DNA of 64,000 bases. Origin: Phlyctochytrium arcticum (Eukaryota; Chytridiomycota; Chytridiomycetes; Chytridiales; Chytridiaceae). Positions 32,790 through 42,785 of this stretch are shown one piece after another; within the stretch, counting starts at the first letter, position 1, and every line of letters starts with the position of its first letter. Location of the stretch: positions 1,116,001-1,180,000 of the forward strand of contig JAHLKI010000003.1 in the NCBI GenBank assembly GCA_025602905.1. Direction: 5' to 3'. Under the pieces are notes generated by a model. The model made no database searches, had not been told where the DNA came from, and was given only the letters and a program-made list of their open reading frames with translations. The position numbers and the translations under genes are program-made.

Positions 32790-33016
32790 TGTAGCATTAT
32801 CGGTTAAGAGTTGGTATGGACGGTAATGCACCTTCCCAGGGTGCAAGAGTTGGGGTAGTGTTATTAACTTTAGCGCAGAGGAAGAGAAAAAGCGTAAAGA
32901 GTAAAAATGTACAGTGCAAGGGAATGATATACAGAAGAAAACAAGAAATATACACGTGACAATGCGCCTTAGGGCAGTCGTGCGGTCAATGCTCATCAAA
33001 CCACGAGCCCGCCGCT
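32790..33016 (-). repeat. Gypsy A 5' LTR
   Basis: 227 bp, pairing with 19876-20102 at about 94% identity by eye. The outer end reads GCCGCT where the partner has GCCGCA. Helitron 2 sequence resumes with the GAAC copy at 33017. Confidence 0.92.
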
Positions 33017-33711
33017 GAACCAATTGGGATGCACCGTTGTCAGCAACCTGCAGCAGTTGTGGTGAAGGGTATTCAGATCTGGAAGTGGCGTTAAATTCAT
33101 CCGACTTCATGGCGAGCAGGGGAGGAATACTTATCAAAGACTTATGGACAAAAGAAGAGGCTGTCTTGTGAAATTGCAACTGGGAGCCGCTGCCGTTCGA
33201 ATCACTTTTTGAGGGGTGCAACCCAGAAGCGCGATTGAACTTCGAGACCAGCCTATTCGCATTCCAACTTCACGACTGGAGGCATAGAAAGTCCTGTTTC
33301 AAAAAAAGCGCTCGGACGCCCACTGGCAGTCTATGCAGATTCTTGAAGCCGGAGGACCCCGTGGCCGAAACAACAGTTAGCGAGCTGTCCGTGTTTGTTG
33401 AAAGGCCGAACGCCTGCCTTTATTTGAACGCTCTTAAGTTCAACTCCTACCTCCGGCCATTTTTGGGTGGAGAAGCAGCCAACTTGAAGTTGTATGTCTT
33501 GAAGTACTCGTTCAAGAAGCAGGTCTCCTTTGAGAAGATCCACATCATTTACGTGTCAGCGCTTCGTAAAAGCATGATGTGGGAAGTGCAACTCGCGGAG
33601 CAGGAGGAGGAGGTGGCTCCGTGGACAGAGAGTGTCTGCCGATCTCGGTCATATAAGGACATGACCTGGGTCATGGTGGCACAGCCACCAATATGTCCCA
33701 GTGATGATTGA
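33017..33711 (+). pseudogene. Helitron 2 Rep, middle part with paired Tyr
   Basis: When joined to 19875 with one GAAC copy the frame runs straight through (RART then NWDAPLSATCSSCGEGYSDL). One TGA lies at 33169-33171. Next come LFAFQLHDWRHRKSCFKK and SLCRFLKPED, the Helitron C/H-rich block with CRF-x-x-P. The catalytic pair is at 33493-33507, LYVLKYSFKK (Y-x3-Y-x2-K). The frame closes at 33711 (PPICPSDD), close to where the Crypton-bearing insertion begins. Confidence 0.85.
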
Positions 33712-34052
33712 CATGAAATCAGAATTATTGCGTTGCTCGGGCCATCTTCCTTCCTTCTTTCTTTCACCCTTCCTCCCTCCGTTACCTAGTCCATTACTCT
33801 GCTCTCATTACTCTACCAGCTCGCTTCTTTTCTCGAATGCACCTTTGTTTACACCAATACCAGATGTTGGAGCTGGTTGTGAATACACACTTTAAAAATA
33901 TTTTTGAAAGAACTTGGCAACAAAACAACTTGCAAACTAACTAACTGACACGAAAAAAACTAATATAAAAGATAACTGACTAGATGATTGGACAACGAGA
34001 AGCATTCGGTACCAAAAATGGATGGAAAAGAAGGAAACGAACAAGAGCTGAT
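33712..34052. other. Gene-free flank of the Crypton
   Basis: Pyrimidine-rich then A/T-rich sequence with no coding frame. It should hold the left boundary of the Crypton insertion in Helitron 2; Cryptons lack inverted repeats, so the edge cannot be set from this sequence alone. Confidence 0.4.
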
Positions 34053-36261
34053 TCAAACTGCTACTTGTTTGAGATATTTTGTGAAGCCATCCAAACTCTT
34101 CCCGAGCGCAATGCGTCTGCGATCCAACTCTTGGGCTGCGGCGTGTGGGGGGATTCTTCGCGTTCTCGCCTCTTCCTTAACCCGCCTGTATAAAAAGAGA
34201 CGGCGGCTGTAAAATTTGGCATCATCGGCCCTCCATTTGGTGCCGTACTTTCCTTCCAGCCAGAGAACAGATGGGCTTGCACCTATTCCACACGTGTACT
34301 CTCGCCAAAGATCCGGAATAGTTGTCAATGTACAACTCAGCTTGTACTTGGGCATCGTAAGTGGCATGACCAAGGGTTCCGTGTAGGTGATGCCGTTGGA
34401 GGAACCTTGGGTGGTTGCGGAAGAAGAGGATGGGGTGGAAGTGGAGCCCGCAGTTAATGAAATCGGTTGAGCTTCAGTTGCAGCGAGTTGATCAGCCGCA
34501 GGACTGGTCGGAGTGCGGGCAGGGAGAACTTGGGCTTGCGGATGAGCTTGGGGGTGGGATTGCGGAATGGTCTGGAAAACCATTGGTACGCGTCCCATGG
34601 TAAAGTCTAAAAGACGCTCCTGCAGGCCTCTGACCTCCAGCCTGAGGGCCTCCGTGTTCTCACCCACGGCCGCAAAGCCATTCTTCACCAATGTCGCCAA
34701 GTGGGGCATCGCGCGCTCCAGAGCATTGTCAAGGGGGCTCTCTTCCGTACTTACCTTTTGTTTCAGAGCGGAAGCATAGCTTGCAAATTCCGGAGACTGG
34801 AAGATCTGGTGGCTCCAAAGGTCGTTGTTGGGATAGAGGTCCTTCAAGAAAACAGTGTCTTGCAGGATAACTTTGCGTGCATGAATGAGGAGCTTCATGA
34901 AAGCTTGCCCCGCGATCTGGCACTGAGGACTATTCGGATCCATGGCTTGTAACACCCGCAGAGCTTCATCTGCATCTGGGAATATCAAGTTTTGCAGAGA
35001 TTGGGGGGGTTCAAGTCCGGCTCTTGGAATGTAAAAGGTGCCACCTTTGGCATCAAATCCGGACAGGGCCCGCATAACTGGGCGCGGAAGTGCGGTCAGA
35101 TAGCATCCTTCCATCTTGGAATTGTTCCAATGGCCGGCCTGCCTAATCGCTGCTTCGCCAGCATGGTTGGCCTCCGCCAAACGAGCCCCTGATCCTCTCA
35201 TGGCGTGCGTTACTTTGGTGGCCGCAATGCCACACGCTGCAAACGTTTGCCTGACAGGATTCGCTTGGGTATCGTAGCAAATGGGCTTCATCCGATCCTT
35301 GCCCTTCAGCAGATGTATGTCACACCAAGTCCTCCGCCCGCTGGTGTCCGGGAATGGCTCATCGGTGCTCATCGGTCATATGAAGGCGGTAGAATAAGTA
35401 GCGAAAAAGGATGCCCACGGCGCAGGTGCGAACGTCCTTGGATCGCATAGCTCCCCCATACTCAATTCTGTTGTGCTGGTTCATTTTTCCTCTATTCATG
35501 ATGACAATCAAGGCAAAGCACTCGGAAGGCCCTTTGTCCTTCAACTCAAGCGTAAACAAATCAGCAAGTTGATGCTCACGACGCGATTCACCCCGAGTGA
35601 GGGTATGATGGCCAAGAAGAAAATCGGTGTTGTGCCTGAGTCCCCGGGCCTTGGGCAACGACCAATTATGGTCTACGATATCGACTAATTCCTCCTCGGA
35701 GTACCCGTCCAACATTGTTCCCTGTCCGCGTTCTTTGTAGTTTACCCAATCGGTAACATGCTGGGAACGGGAGATAGAATCTAGCAGGCTGTTCAAAGCC
35801 TTCCCGCGGGGATGTGGGTGTGAATTCTGTCCCAATGCCGTTTGAGTCTTAAAGACATCGACAACAGCCTTCGCGTAAGTTTGAACTCCCCCAACCACAA
35901 GCGGAACTGTTTGGACCGTCCCATCAGGTAGAACTTTTCTCAAGTTTTTGTTTCCTCTGGGAATCACTACACTTCTCAAAAATAAGACTAGCTTATCCTC
36001 TTTGACCGTGCAGCCGCCTTGGAATCGCATCGTGTTGGTACACCAGTCCTGATCAGTCCATATATATAATTAACATTCGGATCATGATACAGTTCAATCT
36101 CAATTATGTATCACTTACAGTCCATTCTGCAGCGACAGGATCGTAGGCGGCCGCAGTACTTTTAGGCCGAGCTCTGGCGGCATCAGCGATAGTCATTTGG
36201 ACGGCGCTAGCCAGTGGCATATTGTTGCGGATATCATGCTCGATATCCTCTGCTGTGGGCA
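34053..36261 (-). pseudogene. Crypton tyrosine recombinase with 10 bp duplication
   Basis: Exon 1 (36261-36119, MPTAEDIEHDIRNN) and exon 2 (from 36048) are joined by a 70 nt GTAAGT...CAG intron. The Ndc10-type DNA-binding region has EDKLVLFLRSVVIPRG, HNTDFLLGHHTLTRGESRR (catalytic Arg) and RIEYGGAMRSKDV. A tandem ACCGATGAGC duplication at 35357-35376 shifts the frame after YRLHMTDE. The second frame (35372-34053) has H-x-x-R in VTHAMRGSG (35196-35207), the catalytic Tyr in KMEGCYLT (35100-35102), a disordered middle, and a GCR1_C-like DNA-binding end (YKLSCTLTTIPDLWREYTCG). About 730 residues; apart from the duplication it looks intact. Cryptons integrate by site-specific recombination of a circle. 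Confidence 0.88.
36049..36118 (-). other. Crypton intron (70 nt)
   Basis: Minus-strand donor GTAAGT after AEWT and acceptor ATCAG before DWCTNT. Splicing gives an uninterrupted frame typical of the family, where an exon boundary falls before the W-C block. Confidence 0.8.
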
Positions 36262-36593
36262 TTTTCGAGTGGAAGGTGTAGGGGGCTAAACCCGCTCAAC
36301 AATTCGGTGTATGCAATCAAGTGGGGGGACGATGGTAATGAGAAATATGGATGGTAAAGCGATTTTCAGTCAGTTTGTATGTCAAAGGTAAAAGCCAAAG
36401 TCTCATTATTCATGCGGTCAAAATTTCAAACCGCGCTTGTAATTTATGCGAAAGCGGCTAAAGCACTGAGGCAAAGTCAATCAAAATGACCTGAAAACAT
36501 GACCCAAATCATGTCCTACACCTGAAACACAGCCTGTCAAGTCAGGTCCGCACCTGATTTACAAGCGAGTTTTTCACCTCGTTCTAATTGAGC
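36262..36593. other. Crypton upstream region
   Basis: No coding frame. It should hold the Crypton promoter and its right edge. The last five bases, TGAGC (36589-36593), are the left copy of the gypsy B target duplication. Confidence 0.5.
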
Positions 36594-36905
36594 TGTGACA
36601 GCTCGGCGCTGTCTGTTGTAGTTCGGTCATTTGGAACTGCCCGAACCCCGCTAACCGTCAGCCTCAATGCGGACTTGATTTAGGATACGTAGTACCGAAA
36701 GCGCACTCTTAGTAATAGACATCTGTAATTGACAATTAGCCGAGAGCGCATTGCGGAGTTTCTGTACTTAGTTTAGCCAGTAGACCTCTGTTGATTTTGT
36801 TATAAAAAGGGCCCCTGTCCTCGCCCCAGAGCGGGAGGACAGACCCGGACCTGAATACAACTAGTTTCGCTACGACCTATTCTGCCTGTCCCTGGTACTG
36901 TTAAA
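36594..36905 (+). repeat. Gypsy B 5' LTR
   Basis: 312 bp, starting TGTGACAGCTCGG and ending TACTGTTAAA. A TATA-like TTATAAAAAGGG at 36799-36810 is the probable U3 promoter. It pairs with 42464-42780. Confidence 0.92.
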
Positions 36906-36919
36906 TGGTAGCACCACCC
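36906..36919 (+). promoter_or_regulatory. Gypsy B primer-binding site
   Basis: TGGTAGCACCACCC directly follows the LTR and matches the gypsy A site over 13 bases. Confidence 0.8.
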
Positions 36920-36938
36920 AACTGATCCACCACCACCC

Positions 36939-37319
36939 ATGCCCGCAACGCCTCGCAACAAAGGCAAACAACCCGACCTTAGAGATCTCTATCTCCGAAA
37001 ACCCGCTCAGGCTTCTGCCACGACCCCGGCTTCTGCCACCACCCCGGCTCCTGCCACCACTCAGACCCCTGCAACTGAACAAGCCGCTCAGACCCAAGAA
37101 CGACACTCCCAGACCGCACCCAACCTCCACAAAGACAACAGTTTCCGAGGCGTCACCCCTATCCGCATGCCGAACGAGCTCAAACCGACGTTTGAGGACC
37201 ACTTGGGCAAGCTCAAGCAACTATACGAACTCGGCAGCGGCGGTGTCCCTCTCACGCATTACGACCTCTACGACCTCAAAGTTACCGTTGAGGAGTTTTA
37301 CTCTCGTATTCGTGTTTAA
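36939..37319 (+). CDS. Extra 126-residue ORF upstream of gag in gypsy B
   Basis: The ATG at 36939 is the first in the transcript. The product starts MPATPRNKGKQPDLRDLYLR, has a repeated A-T-T-P segment (TTPASATTPAPATTQTPATE), and ends with a conserved-looking block (NELKPTFEDHLGKLKQLYEL, then YDLYDLKVTVEEFYSRI). It is separated from gag by 274 bp. An independent protein before gag is not part of a standard Ty3 element. It may be a first gag exon or an accessory protein; an intron joining it to gag is possible but I could not fix the sites. Confidence 0.55.
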   Translation: MPATPRNKGKQPDLRDLYLRKPAQASATTPASATTPAPATTQTPATEQAAQTQERHSQTAPNLHKDNSFRGVTPIRMPNELKPTFEDHLGKLKQLYELGSGGVPLTHYDLYDLKVTVEEFYSRIRV

Positions 37320-37593
37320 CAATTTTTGTTATTAACGACCACGTCTGTGAACCCGATACGTGGTACCACCGTCTAGCTTCTGTCATCGTTTAAGTACGAT
37401 CCAGTTGTCGAAACCCGTCCCCGCCCCATTCCTGCATGAATATTCGTTAATGTTATTAGTAACTTCCTACGACTACGATTGCGGAATTTGTCTTACCCAC
37501 TCTGTCTTCTCCGTACTTGTTATAATAGCATAGTACTGTACCCCTGTATTTATTCGAAAAAGAATTACGTAGTCTGCCCTCACCTTTGGCATC

Positions 37594-38561
37594 ATGAACG
37601 TCCCACCTGAGCAGCAACAACTATTTGCAGACATCTCTGCATTGGAACTTGCAGAGGCGCAACGACAATTGTTCCAAATGCGTGTCGCACAACTTCAAGC
37701 TCCACTACCAGTCCATGCACCACCCAGACCACAGACTACAGAGTTGTCCAAAGTAGTAGGCGCCAGACTCAAAACGTTCGCAGGAAGCCGGAACGTATGC
37801 GATTTACGTACTTATGTCACACGAATGGACGATTATTTCTTGGCGGCGCCCCACTTCAACCAGACGGAACAACTACAGGTAGCAATCTCACACTTAGAGG
37901 GATTCGCGGAAGATTGGTGGACATTTCATACCTCCAACAACCCTGAGGGATCCGAAGACCAAGTCACAACATTGCCTGAGCTTCAAGAAGCACTCGAGAC
38001 AGCCTTCGCCCCCGTTAAAGCCAGTCGTGTTGCAAGAGATCGCTTGGTGGCCGGCCGACAAACAGGTTCCGTGCAAGATTACGTCTATGTTTTCAACAAT
38101 CTTTGTCTGGAAGTCGCCGATCTCAGCGAAGCAGAGAAAATGTATACGTTCACCCGCGGATTGAAGCCACGTGTCCAAGAGCAACTCGCGTTGAACCCAG
38201 CCAGCACACCGGATCTGAAATCCCTCATTGCCGTCGCGGATCACGTTGACCAGATCCAATTCAAGTATCGAGCTGACAAACGTGGCGCAGCTGAAAACTC
38301 CGACAACCGCCCTATGCCAAACCACTTTGCCGCCAATGGACCAACACCCATGGAAGTTGACAACATCACTAGCTGGTAGCCACGGCTCCAACGGTTAACC
38401 GACGAAGAACGAGCGGATCTGCGCGAAAAAGGCGCATGCTTTAAATGTCGTCGAACTGGTCACATCGCTTACAACTGCCCCTTGCGTCGACCCCAAACTG
38501 GACCCCCATCAGGACCCCAACAAGGACCCTTACAGGGAAACGGCAGACAGACTTATTAGGA
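37594..38561 (+). pseudogene. Gypsy B gag with nonsense codon before the zinc knuckle
   Basis: From the ATG at 37594 the capsid region reads LKTFAGSRNVCDLRTYVTRM, SHLEGFAEDWWTFHTSNNPE and VARDRLVAGRQTGSVQDYVY. A TAG at 38377-38379 follows NITSW. The same frame then continues with LTDEERADLREKG and a perfect CCHC knuckle, CFKCRRTGHIAYNC, closing near 38561. Gag packages element RNA into cytoplasmic particles. The stop separates capsid and nucleocapsid and is most simply a mutation. Confidence 0.85.
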
Positions 38562-39578
38562 CCCGTGGGACCTGATAAGGACGACCAAAAATCCCGACCT
38601 CCCAACGCAATCATGGTAAACACTCCCGGTAACAACAAACTGACTTCTACGGACACACGACGACACCCCCCGCCCCATGGAGAGATCCATGGTCTGACGA
38701 TTCATTTGTCAACCCCTATTCCACCACCCTCAAGTAGTGGTAATGCAGCAAACATTAGCATGGGCCCAAATCAAGACCACGGACAAGACCACGGACAAGA
38801 CCACGGACAAAACCACGGACAAAACCACGGACAAGACCCAGGACAAGACCCAGGACAAGACCCAGGACACGACCCAGGACACGACCCAGGACCCGACTCG
38901 ACATTAGACTTAGGACACCAAAACCAAGAACCAGAGGTTGCCCCAAACACACTGCATCAACTACTACACCCAACGACCCCACCCAAAGGTAGTCGGCTAC
39001 TGGTAGTTAAAGGAAGTGTAAACGGCGTAGCTGTAGATATATTACTAGATACAGGAGCAGATCAATTCTTTGTTAGCTCTAACTTCGTTTGTCGCGCAAA
39101 TCTAAAGACGGTTCCCCTCCCTGATATAGAAATATCTATGGCAGATTCAGCTAAACAAAGAGGTTGCACCTATGTACCAGACTTATGTTATGCCGTGGGC
39201 ACACACAAAGAAAAAGCCAACTTTATAGTAGCAAATTTGAAATACGACATTATCCTTGGCATACCGTGGGTTACATGGCGAAATCCCCAGATCAACTACC
39301 AGAATGGCATAGTACAATTTACCACGCCCACGAAACCCCGTGTCCGTTGGTTTACCCGACGCGACAAGTACGACCCCACACCGACCCAGCACGCCGAACT
39401 AAACCTGATCTCCGCGAAAAGCCTAGTACGATGCATGAAACGAAAAGTACAGATGAAGTCTGACCCACAACAGGAGGAGGAGGAAGCAAACCCAATCAGC
39501 GATATTCTGGCACAATTCGCCGATGTGTTTGTTGAAGACCTACTGTACCTCCTGGCCTACCACCTGAAAGAGCAATAG
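38445..39578 (+). pseudogene. Gypsy B protease with 4-residue repeat linker
   Basis: The frame overlaps the end of gag in another phase. It has a disordered linker with the repeat G-Q-D-H / G-Q-D-P (38772-38900), then the retropepsin site VDILLDTGADQFFVSS and flap region IILGIPWVTWRNP. The end reads [13 protein letters not shown], the usual lead into RT, followed by a frame change near 39545. The protease processes the polyprotein. Confidence 0.85.
38772..38903 (+). repeat. 12 bp minisatellite inside gypsy B pol
   Basis: About eleven units related to GACCACGGACAA and GACCCAGGACAA run without interruption. They encode G-Q-D-H, G-Q-N-H and then G-Q-D-P / G-H-D-P blocks. Unit type changes in order from left to right, which suggests expansion by slippage or unequal exchange. 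Confidence 0.92.
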
Positions 39579-39592
39579 ATCATCGCGTAGAA

Positions 39593-41265
39593 ATGACCGA
39601 CCCCACACAGACCCCCTGGAGACCCACTTATCATATGTCAGCCTTGGAATTACAAGAATTACGAAAACAACTGACGGCACTCCTGGAAAGTGGGCTTATC
39701 CGACCATCCAAAAGTCCTTTCGGAGCACCTATTCTATTTGTGAAGAAGAAGGAAGGGTCACTCAGAATGTGTGTAGATTACCGAGCTCTCAATAAGTTGA
39801 CCGTAAAGAACCGCTACCCCTTACCCCGGATTGACGAGCTCATGGACCGATTATCTGGTGCAACGGTATTCACCAAGTTGGATCTGAAATCGGGCTATCA
39901 CCAAATTCGAATACACCCCGACGACGTACCTAAGACAGCCTTCCGGACAAGATACGGACATTTTGAGTTCCTTGTTATGACTTTTGGGATGACGAACTGA
40001 CCAGCCACATTTATGACTTTGATAAACACCGTACTGCGACAATTTCTGGACAAGTCAGTGATCGTATACCTCGATGACAAATTGATCTACTCTCGCAACC
40101 TAGAAGAACATAGACAACATGTCCAAGAAGTTTTAGAAGTACTCCGCGAACACCAGCTATATGCAAACAAGTCCAAATGCGCGTTTGTCCAGCGTGAAGT
40201 CGAATTCTTGGGTCATGTAGTATCAGACAAGGGAATCAGGCTTGACCCCAAGAAGGTTAACTCAGTACGCGATTGGCCTACCCCACAAAGTGTGACTGAA
40301 GTACGTCAGTTTATGGGGCTGGTAAACTATTTTCACGCATTTTTGAAAGATCTGGCCAAGATTGCTGCACCTTTGACCGACCTTTTGAAGAACGACGCTG
40401 TCTGGTCATGGGGACCCACTCAACAAGCAACATTTGAACATCTGAAGAACCTTGTCACATCCGCTCCGGTCTTACGCCATTTTGATCCTGACTTGCTGAC
40501 CGTGGTCTGCCCCGACGCGTCTGCCTTTGCTGTGGGAGCTTGGCTCGGTCAAAATGACGGATCGGGTATGAGACCGGTTGCGTATCATTCGCGCAAACTT
40601 ACTCCAGCAGAAACCAGATATGACACCCGGGAACAGGAGTTATTGGCAATTCATGACGCACTCCGGGTATGGCGACCATATTTGGAGGGTAGGAAATTCC
40701 AAGTCCTCTCCGACCACAAATCCTTGAAGTAGTTGCAGAATCAAAATTTCTTAACCCGACGCCAGGCCCGATGGGTGATGAATTTTCAATTGTACGATTT
40801 TGAGATTGGGTATGGCCCTGGAAAATTCAATACCGTCGCGGACGTATTGTCTCGACGACCTGACTTAGCCCCACGATGTGTTAAATGCAAAGCCTTAGTA
40901 GACTCCCCGGCAGATCAAGTATCTATCAACGCCATCCAGATTAGTCTTGCTAACAAAACCCAGTTCCGCCAAGCTGTCGTGGAAGCCACAAAGCACGACG
41001 ATGACTTGGTCCAGATATGCAAGTTCTTGACAAAACCCGACAAAACTGTACCCAAAGGCTTTGTACACAAGTTGACATACTTAAGTATCCGGAATGGACT
41101 CGTTTATTTTCAAGATCGACTGTATGTACCAGATAGTCCAGAACTGCGGCTTCACTTGTTGGAAGGCCACCACGATAGACATTATGTGGGTCACTTCGGA
41201 GTTACAAAGACTTACGCAGCGCAGGCCACAAACTACTATTGGCCGCAGATGTACTGTACAGTGAT
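39593..41265 (+). pseudogene. Gypsy B reverse transcriptase, RNase H and integrase zinc domain
   Basis: RT has the motifs [34 protein letters not shown] and YLDD at 40067-40078. A TGA interrupts FGMTN-stop-PATF near 40000. RNase H reads VVCPDASAFAVGAWLG, RYDTREQELLAIHDAL and VLSDHKSLK, then a TAG at about 40732, followed by RQARWVMNFQLYDFEI and ADVLSRRPDLAPRC. The zinc domain is GHFGVTKTYAAQATNYYWP. A TGTAC tandem duplication after YYWPQM shifts the frame into the next segment. Confidence 0.9.
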
Positions 41266-42468
41266 GTGAAGAAGTTCGTTGTGAGTTGTGATGCCTGCCA
41301 GAGAAATAAACCCAGCCAACAACTCCCTGCCGGCCTTCTTCGCCCCCTACAGGTTCCAGTAAAGAGGTGGAGTGATATTGGGATGGACTTCATTGTTGGT
41401 TTGCCTCCATCAGGACCAGAAAAGTTTCATGCGATACAAGTAGTGATTGACCGTCTATCAAAACGATGTCACTTCATCCCATGCAAATCAACTGCCACCA
41501 CCAAAGACATTGCAAATCTGTTCATACGAGAAGTCTTCAAGCATCATGGTTTACCTGAGGGCATTGTTTCAGACAGAGACACAAAATTTACTAGCGAATT
41601 CTGGACCGAGTTGATGAAATTACTTGATTGCGACTTGACCATGGCCACCGCCAGACACCAGCAAACAAATGGCCAAACCGAGATTACCGTGAAGACCGTC
41701 AAGACGTACCTTCGAGCATTTGTCAACTACCGCATGAATAACTGGGCAGATTTAATGATGTTTGCCGAGTTCGCATATAATAATAGCGAAGCAGCCTCCA
41801 CGTCGTTTACACCCTTTTACCTAGAAACTGGCCAACACCCACGCCCACCCAACACCCCTCCGACCGATATCTTGAATGCAGCCCATCCCCCAGCAACCGA
41901 GTTTTATCAGTATATGCAAGATCTTTTACAAGTAGCACGCGACCAGATACTGGAAGCCCAACAAGAACAAGCCCGGAAAGCCAACACTCATCTACGCCCA
42001 GCAACCAAGTTTGCCATTGGTGACAAAGTCTTACTTTCACGCAAAGGAATCAACGTCGCGGAAGAAGTGCAACGCCCAACCGACAAACTCCTCTCACAAT
42101 GGCTTGGACCCTACAAGATTACCCACAAAGATGAGTTTGACAACTACACGCTACAGCTGCCACACACCATGAAGGTATACCCAACTTTCCACGCTCGCCT
42201 GTTACGACGGTACCGCGAACCCACACAAGATTTTTCCACGCGCCCTGTACCCCCCAAACCACCCCCTGACATAGTTGATGGTAAACGCTATTACTTGGTC
42301 GAAGAACTCCTGGATGTTCGCCAATACCGTCGGCAAAAACAGTATCTCGTCAAATGGCAAGGCTGGCCACACTCGGACAACACCTGGGAACCAACGAAGA
42401 ATCTCCCCGCCATAGTCATCAAAGAGTTCGAAGAACGACGACGTCGCGAACTAAGTGGTGGAGTGTGA
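41239..42468 (+). pseudogene. Gypsy B integrase with chromodomain
   Basis: The frame covers the second half of the zinc domain (VSCDACQRNKPSQQLPAG), the core with SDIGMDFIVGLPP, GIVSDRDTKFTSEFW and ARHQQTNGQTEITVK, and the GPY/F-type region (LSQWLGPYKITHK). It ends in a chromodomain, YLVEELLDVRQYRRQKQYLV followed by KWQGWPHSDNTWEPTKNL. The stop lies just inside the 3' LTR. Taken alone this is a continuous 400-residue frame, but it is cut from RT by the 5 bp duplication. The upstream ATG at 41239 is not a natural start. Confidence 0.9.
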
Positions 42469-42780
42469 CAGCTCGGCGCTGTCTGTTGTAGTTCGGTCAG
42501 TTGGAACTGCCCGAACCCCGCTAACCGTCAGCCTCAATGCGGACTTGATTTACAGTAGGATACGTAGAACCGAAAGCGCACTCTTAGTAATAGACATCTG
42601 TAATTGATAATTAGCCGAGACTGCATTGCGGAGTTTCTGTACTTAGTTTAGCCAGTAGACCTCTGTTGATTTTGTTATAAAAAGGGCCCCTGTCCTCGCC
42701 CCAGAGCGGGAGGACAGACCCGGACCTGAATACAACTAGTTTCTCTACGACCTATTCTGCCTGTCCCTGTTACTGTTAAA
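42464..42780 (+). repeat. Gypsy B 3' LTR
   Basis: 317 bp; has an extra ACAGT relative to the 5' LTR in the GATTTA(CAGTA)GGATAC stretch. It is followed by TGAGC (42781-42785) and Helitron 2 sequence. Confidence 0.92.
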
Positions 42781-42785
42781 TGAGC

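Larger units (their letters stand above)
19876..33016 (-). mobile_element. Gypsy A: Ty3/gypsy chromovirus with an internal Plavaka insertion
   Basis: The two LTRs (227 bp each) are flanked by GAAC at 19872-19875 and 33017-33020. A primer-binding site lies directly inside the right LTR and a G-rich polypurine tract (minus-strand GGGGGG at 20103-20108) directly inside the left one, so the element runs right to left. The gene order is gag, protease, RT, RNase H, integrase, chromodomain. The Plavaka transposon splits pol between protease and RT. Without it the element is about 7.1 kb. LTRs differ at about 14 positions (about 94% identity, counted by eye). Confidence 0.92.
36594..42780 (+). mobile_element. 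Gypsy B: Ty3/gypsy chromovirus, youngest in the window
   Basis: LTRs 36594-36905 and 42464-42780, primer-binding site at 36906, purine-rich tract AAGTGGTGGAG just before the 3' LTR, and TGAGC duplicated at 36589-36593 and 42781-42785. The order is small ORF, gag, protease, RT, RNase H, integrase, chromodomain. LTRs differ by about seven substitutions and one 5 bp gap (about 98% by eye). Pol carries three lesions (two stops and a 5 bp duplication) and gag carries one stop, so it is not autonomous. Confidence 0.93.

Noticed and set aside
38377..38379. TAG in gypsy B gag as a programmed readthrough stop
   Set aside because: It lies before the zinc knuckle rather than between gag and pol, and no readthrough context or structure is visible. 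A mutation is simpler given the other stops.
38772..38903. Repeat array as CRISPR
   Set aside because: Units are contiguous 12-mers with no spacers, inside a coding frame of a eukaryotic retroelement.
38755..38982. Open frame antisense to the gypsy B minisatellite
   Set aside because: It is the reverse reading of the 12 bp repeat (Val-Leu-Gly-Arg type), with no independent support.
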